Source: Plakobranchus ocellatus
Lineage: Eukaryota > Mollusca > Gastropoda > Plakobranchidae
Direction: 5' to 3'
Assembly: GCA_019648995.1 (NCBI GenBank)
Contig: BLXT01001714.1
Location: 418,488 to 439,642 of the forward strand
Length of the DNA stretch: 21,155 bases
Part shown: positions 10,101 to 16,587 of the stretch, one piece after another
How positions within the stretch are numbered: position 1 is the stretch's first letter
How the letters are laid out: the number at the start of each line of letters is the position of its first letter
Notes under the pieces: generated by a model
Database searches by the model: none
What the model saw: only the letters and a program-made list of their open reading frames with translations
Told to the model about the DNA's origin: nothing
Program-made: the position numbers and the translations under genes

Positions 10101-13100
10101 GTAGACACGAAGGACTTGCAAAGACAAACGTCCATGCAATAGGCCTGGAAATCGATCACTGCTCCCCATCCTTATCATTCACAGTGATGGTNNNNNNNNN
10201 NNNNNNNNNNNNNNNNNNNNNNNNNNNNNNNNNNNNNNNNNNNNNNNCAGTCAAGCTGCATACTCCATGCAATGTTTACAGTACCACCAGCCGAGTCATG
10301 CCTGTCACCATGCACCCACTGCCCCCCCTCTCTCTTATCACAAACAAGCTACATAGCCATGCGCCTTTGCACAGGAGAGGATTTTACACTCCTCTCTACC
10401 TGCATCACACACGATAGGCAGGCCCAGTCCCGCTGTTTTGGGCATCCTGTGTATGATTCAACTTTGCAAAGTTTTGAAGCTTTTGGCTAGACTTTTAATC
10501 ATCCTTAGCTTCATTACGCCCGAGGTCGGAATAGCCCTAGTTCGTTAAGGCAAAGGTTAGAATAATATCATTTAATAAGGATAAATTGCGTTTTAGTAAG
10601 GGGCCGTTCAAATATAATCTTACGCCTTGAGGGGAGGTCTCTTCTCCTGTAAGAAAAGCGTAAGAAGAGGGGGGGGGGGGGGNNNNTTGAACCAATGTAA
10701 TATTACACTTTTGTCGGGGGGAAAAATAAAAAGGAAAAAATGGCAACAAAAAAATAACACAAAAAGAAAGAGGTAGATCTATACTTAACTTACAAGCAAT
10801 ATATGAAACAGTCTATTTCATCCCCTAAAATTATATTAGAATTTTTTCCAGTTTGAATCATTTACTAAATTACTCTGTATAAATCTGGAATTACATATGT
10901 GCATATGAATAGTTTTCATGAATATGTATGTAAAGTGCATTGAGCAGTGTGTGTGTGCTATGGATTTGCATGATATAAATGTCATATTCTTCCTCCTTTT
11001 CTTCTTCTTCTTACTATTATTATCATTATCATCATCATCATTATTATTATTATCATTATTATCGTCATGAGTGGTCCACAAAAGCAGCTTGAACGTCGAT
11101 ACACCGACAAAAGAAATACATTCAACTGCAGTAATTCATTTATACTTTTATAGCTCTCTTTTAATCCACAAGATAATCTAATGTTGAATGTTCACCTTGT
11201 CACAAAGTGGCAAGCTTTATTGTTTAAGACTGCGGCAATAAGTCATTGCTTTAGAAATTTATTCAAATTCTTTCGTCATCCGGATATTTACCTATTTGCA
11301 TACTCAATGATTACTGAGAGCTCCAGGCACTTAGAATCCAACAAAATCTATTCTCCAGTTAGCGATTATTGCAATTTGTTTCAAGAAGCAACTAGTGTGT
11401 GCCAGTATGTGCACCATTCCTTGTGAGAGTCGTAATAAAGCGTCCGTTTCAAATCCTAAAGAAAGCCTGTTGCAAAGTATTTTCTTTCACAATCACTAAC
11501 GCAGGATTACTCATTTTAAGAAAAAATAGTTAAATTGTAATAATGGTTTTGTGGCACCAGTATGCATACTATACTCCTTCAAACTTTCAACTTCTCTCGG
11601 CTGCTTTCTAACCTACAATTCAAGAAGTGCACACTTGGCTTGTATGTACGCTAAGGCCTTGTATAGGAGGTAAGTTTTCGTGAGCGGCGGCCTAGCCCAA
11701 CAGGCCACAAAGACCATGCATGCATGCAAAATTTTATTATGTCATGGACATTCAAGATTTTGAAAAAGACAATTCTTAAACTACAGTTAATGCTAAATAA
11801 GTTAACATGCCATCGGCGATTATTATTATTATTATGATTATTATTATCATCATCATTATTGTTGTTGTTATCATTATAACTATAATTGAAACAAGTCAAC
11901 AATGTAATATTACAGGGGGGTCAAAAAGTCCCCAAAAAGGTGTAAGATTATATTTGAACAGCCCCTAAGTTCCTTCGTAACAACTGAGGTTTAGTAGCAG
12001 CCAATGTCTTTATAATCGAGGTCTACTGTATCTCATTACTGCTTGCTTTTCAAGAATTTTTAAAGAGAAAATTGTAGTTCCTAATAAAAGGCCCTTGCAG
12101 AGTGGAAACTTAGTAAAATATAGGCTTGTTATATATCACTTTTTTAAACATAAAACTTTGTGTGCCATTACACTCACAAAATCAAAATTCATGCATCAAT
12201 GAGCTCAGTTTTTTCAAATAGGGCTTGTAGAAAATCTTTCGCTGACAGCCCACATTTTGGCAAACCCTCAAATGCATCATAATCTTTAATTACACATGGT
12301 TGTCTAACATGTACTTTTCTAAACTCACCATTGACTTTAACTCTTTTTTCACAAAATTCACAAACTGTTACTCATTTATACATGGTTGTAAGATCGTTGA
12401 CGGTTTTATTGTCCTTTTACTGAATAAACCCTAAGGTTCCATCGCATGCTGATCTCATTTCCCCTCTTTCTCATCAAATTTTTATATTTTGGCTTAGGGC
12501 AATTTAGAGCTGGATCTAGTGGTCTATAGTGCTTAACGAGATAGTTTGTAGACTTCGATCTCTAGATCTAGATCTATATCTCAAAATTATTTTTTTTTTA
12601 TTGTAATGCACTGCATAACTGTGATCTCTTACAGATTACGCCTAATCACGACACTGGAGGCTAAAAACTCACAGCTGAGGGAAGTACCACTTTGTTTACA
12701 ATCAATTAGTTTACTATGGAAACCACTGACTAGCTGGTGAAAACAAAGAAGCGAGTTGACCCATTTTAATGATTAGAATTGCCAAAGCTTGACAAATTCG
12801 TTTTTTATACACATGAAGGATTCTAGGTCTCGAGGTCAAACCTACCTTGTTTTTTTTTTATTGCTTGCACCTGAAGGTACAGCTGGAAATGGGTCTTGTT
12901 CATTATCACTACTCTCCTCTTCTTCACTTCTTATATTATATTTGTCTGAGGGATATTCCACACGCTCAGTCACTGACATTAAAATCAGAGTCTGAATCTA
13001 TTTCTGGAATATTTAATAATTTTTTGTGTCTATGGGACTACCTATGCAGCTTCACGCTTACAGGCAAGATGGTGGTGGAAAGGAATGTTGTTTACACTAA

Positions 13101-16100
13101 TGTTAATGTCCGCAATTATCATAAAATCTTTCCTAAAGCTACCTGGGATCAGAAAATAGTGCTGCTTTGACTCTTGGCCAAAATTAATTTGTAATTAAGG
13201 GTCTTTTTATATATTTTTAGACCCTAGTCCCATCTTTTAAATTAGAAAGAAATCCAGCTAGGCCAAAATGAGAGCTTTAATGCCATTTTTTAGAGGAGAT
13301 GTATAAACGTTGATAACTGACAAAAGATAACTGGGCATTTTGTTGTGAATGTGATGCTTCCACTGTTTCTTTCTGTGTCCTTTGTGACTGTGGTAAATGA
13401 GTCTCACAGTCAAGTAAAAGCCAGTAGGTGGAGGCAGCGGTTACAGCCAAGTACCTTCTTTTCACTGCCATTACACCATAATTTTTTTTTTTTTAACCTG
13501 TTTAGGGTTTAGAAATGGTGAAAAGATGATGCTTTAGCAGTGCCATTATGGCAAAGATGCTGTTATAGCCGAGACTGTTTTATAAAAACTCCACTGTAGC
13601 CAAGTACCAAAATAATAAGCGTCAGGTTTAGCCTTGGAGCTGCCAACACTATCATCAATAACACTTTAGCTACCGATATCTTATAACTCACTTGCGACTA
13701 AACCCTTTTTCTCTTGCTATTCCCTCCAGACTGAGGTTTTTGGCTTTTTTTTTTTTTAATTGTAAAAAAAAAGTAATAAAGCAATCATTCTAAAACTTTA
13801 GACACATAAAATTTATCTTTAGATCTGGTAGTTGCAACACTTTTTATTCAGCTACCTTGATATGTTGATTTTGTATCTTTTTTACAAAAAGGGTAAGAAT
13901 TTGATAATTCGGAAAATTTTCGGAAGCCCATGAAAGATGCAGCAAACAGGTAAGAACACACAAAAGTAAGGAAAGATGCTTTTGAATTCAATGGATTTTA
14001 TTTAGATCTAGATATCTAGGCCGGAAATCATCTGTTTGTGCTCATTTTATCATTTAGGTCTTGATTTAGTGCTACTATATCGACTAAAGTGTTTCTTAGA
14101 TGTACACTATATCTGGATCTAGATCTAGGTCATCATTGTGACTTTCTACATCATTATCAGAAAAATTTTCCCCAGATCCATCTGCCTAAAAAAATCAAAC
14201 AGACTAAGTCTACTCAAGATCATAATTTGCATTAGACCTAGATCCAGATCTCCATCTACCTCTCACATTTCACTAATTCTGGACTGCCTTTCGGTTCTGC
14301 AACATGTGTTCAAAATTATTTAAAAAAAAAAAAACAAGTTCCGCAATGGCAAAAATGCGATTTGGAATACTGACTAAGAAATGGTTCATGAATGATAATT
14401 TTGAGGTGGTGAGTTGTTTTTGTGGTTACTATAGGTATTATAGAGCAGTAAAGGTAAAAACCGCAAGGGTTGCGGGCATTGTCCACAGGGAATTTTTGGG
14501 TTGCCCGCAACAGGTGCGGGCTGTGTCGCAAGTGAGTTAATAAGGCTTTTATCAAAACTTGGGTAAAAAATAAATATCATTATCTAAAACCAACTAAAAT
14601 TGAAAGGAATTCCATAGTGTTAAATTCAAAATGATTTGCTTACTCTTTTTGCCCAAAACTCCAATTCCTTGATCACAAGCTTTGCTAGTTCCAGTTGAGA
14701 AAATGGCAAAAAGTAAACAATTTCATTGATCCTGCCCAAGAACTCATCTCTGAGAAACTTGTACTGTAGAAATAGATTTAATAAGATTTTCAAGAAGATG
14801 TTTACAGATGATCAAATATGTATGTATGCTTTTTTGAGTAGATTTCTAGATGAATACTTGGAATACTGATGAAAATAGGAATAGCAGCATTTACTCAAGT
14901 CCATGTCAACATAGTCCATTTTAATATTTGTTGAAAGAAGCAAATGTGAACCTGACAATGAATACAAAGTTCCAAAATGAAAAATAACTACAGGATGTCA
15001 GAGAATGTATAGATTGCTTCACCTTCAAGATAGGCCTGACAACTTGATCCTTGAACTTTCTAGATATTGTCACTTTTTCTGCCTGCTCAAGATCCTCTGA
15101 GAGAACAAAAAAAAAAAAGATTACCCAATTTTTTAGTTTTTTGTTACTTCCAATTAATTTCACAGAAATAAGATAATTTGATACTACTATACCAATAAAA
15201 AAAAACAAAAATCAAACTAAATACAAAGATGCATTTCAAAATAACATCAATCTAATAGGAAGTGCACAAACTTAATCTTGGAAAGATGGTGAAAGAATAC
15301 AGTATTAGTAATAACATGCATATAAAATATACCAACTGATATGTTTGTGTGTGCATAATTGATTTGAATTCTACAAATTTCAATGCTTTAATTTTGTTAT
15401 GACTTTTTGTGAAATTGACAAACAGACATGTATTTCTCTTAGCTGATAACTGCATACTTCTATTTATTATAATAATATCTGCATTCACAAGAAATTCTGA
15501 TATGACTATTTAAATCTAAACAAAGATATTTCAAATTACCAAAGCTAAGTACAATAAAACATGGATTCTTCAAATTCTTTGGAGAAAATTAATAAGTTTG
15601 ACGATACCTTGTTCACATATCAAGGACATTAAACATGTTTATAGACACTGGCAAATTATTTTTCTGTTGTGTAGTACGTATTTGCAGTTTGCAACTCAAA
15701 AACTAATGCAATGCATATTTCCCAGTGATTTCCCTGGACAATGCCAGGTCGCAGGCTTGGAACTGCCTTGGACCCATTGGAAAGATAAGCCCTGAAAAGA
15801 TCTAGAATTATTTTGAAAATTTACATCTGAGATGGTAGCTCCTAGCACTCTTATATTTTTTAAAGGAAATTGAGACTTTTGTCTGCTTGGACAATTTGAG
15901 TGCATGCAATCTTGTAGATAGTAGGGAATAATCTTGCAACATATTGATCGATGTACCTAATTCATCATAATTTCCTCTGCTTTGAATAACACTGCCTGAC
16001 ATCTTTCCAGTTGTCTGCACTGTGTTGTCGACAGAGAAACACATCTGCAGTAATACCTTCAGAAAGACAAAAGGACAACCTCTCAAAGAGGCTTCCCTTA

Positions 16101-16520
16101 CATTAACTGTCTTGATTGAGGGGCTGAGGGCTTTTCACTTTGTCACAGATAGAGAATTCACAGAGTTTGAATCAGTTTTTAATGTTCACTTCCATTAGGC
16201 CAAGCCCACACCGGCCATGGGGCCGGAGTGGTGAAGCACCGGTTATGGTAGTCTGGCGCTAGCCCAGGCTGGTGCATTTCTGGTGGAGGAATGCTGTCAA
16301 TGACAACCGATAGTGATAGCGTCGCGCGCGTTATATACTCTTGTTGTCTTGTATATTTTTTTATTATAGTACATGCTGTTCAAATCTAATAAAAAAAAAA
16401 AAAAAAGGCATTCATCTTTGCAATTTTTACTGTTTGTGTATGTGTGTGCTTGGTTCAAATTTACAAAAGAGAGTAAAAAACTAGATCTAGAACTAGAGTC
16501 CAGATCTAGATCTCTAGATT

Positions 16521-16587
<67 letters not shown>

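Larger units (their letters stand above)
10600..11965. mobile_element. Non-autonomous element, 1366 bp, 29-bp TIRs, TAA target duplications (PIF/Harbinger-like)
   Basis: The left end is GGGGCCGTTCAAATATAATC continuing TTACGCCTT (10600-10628). The right end read inward (11965-11937) is the same except for two bases. TAA lies immediately outside both ends (10597-10599 and 11966-11968). Three-base TWA duplications are typical of PIF/Harbinger elements, but no Harbinger transposase is visible, so the family is inferred. Inside are two ATT/ATC microsatellites, a SINE-tail-like stretch and a 12-bp palindrome TGTAATATTACA near both ends (10696-10707, 11903-11914). It lies inside the Tigger bounded at 8405 and 12028. 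Confidence 0.72.
8405..12028 (-). mobile_element. Tigger/pogo-type DNA transposon, with a nested element
   Basis: The left end reads TA then CAGTGGACCTTGGATATAGC from 8405. The right end, read inward on the minus strand, is TA then CAGTAGACCTCGATTATAAA from 12028. They agree at about 14 of 20 positions, and both are flanked by TA, the target duplication of Tc1/mariner/pogo elements. The transposase relic lies inside at 8547-9805. Removing the nested 10600-11965 insertion and its extra TAA leaves about 2.25 kb, close to the usual 2.4 kb of Tigger elements. The 790 bp between the transposase start and the nested element is longer than a normal leader and includes an assembly gap, so another insertion may be hidden there. 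Confidence 0.72.
6718..14643 (-). other. CLPB intron, 7926 bp, GT-AG
   Basis: Begins GTAAGC at 14643 and ends TCCAG at 6718. It contains a fold-back element (7828-8208), a Tigger element with a nested element (8405-12028), an acidic coding-like remnant (12842-13050) and an orphan Tigger-like end (13560-13598). The 6730-7480 and 13600-14460 stretches show only AT-rich sequence, TAGATCT runs and one short GC-rich hairpin at 14469-14511. Confidence 0.8.

Noticed and set aside
10184-10490. Plus-strand ORFs across and after the gap
   Set aside because: One reads through 56 N, the other has no recognisable motif and probably arises from Tigger leader DNA.
10836-11081. Asn/Asp/Lys-rich ORF on minus
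   Set aside because: Produced by the ATT/ATC microsatellite and pyrimidine run inside the nested element.
11651-11902. Asn-rich ORF on minus
   Set aside because: Same cause: trinucleotide microsatellite at 11818-11880.
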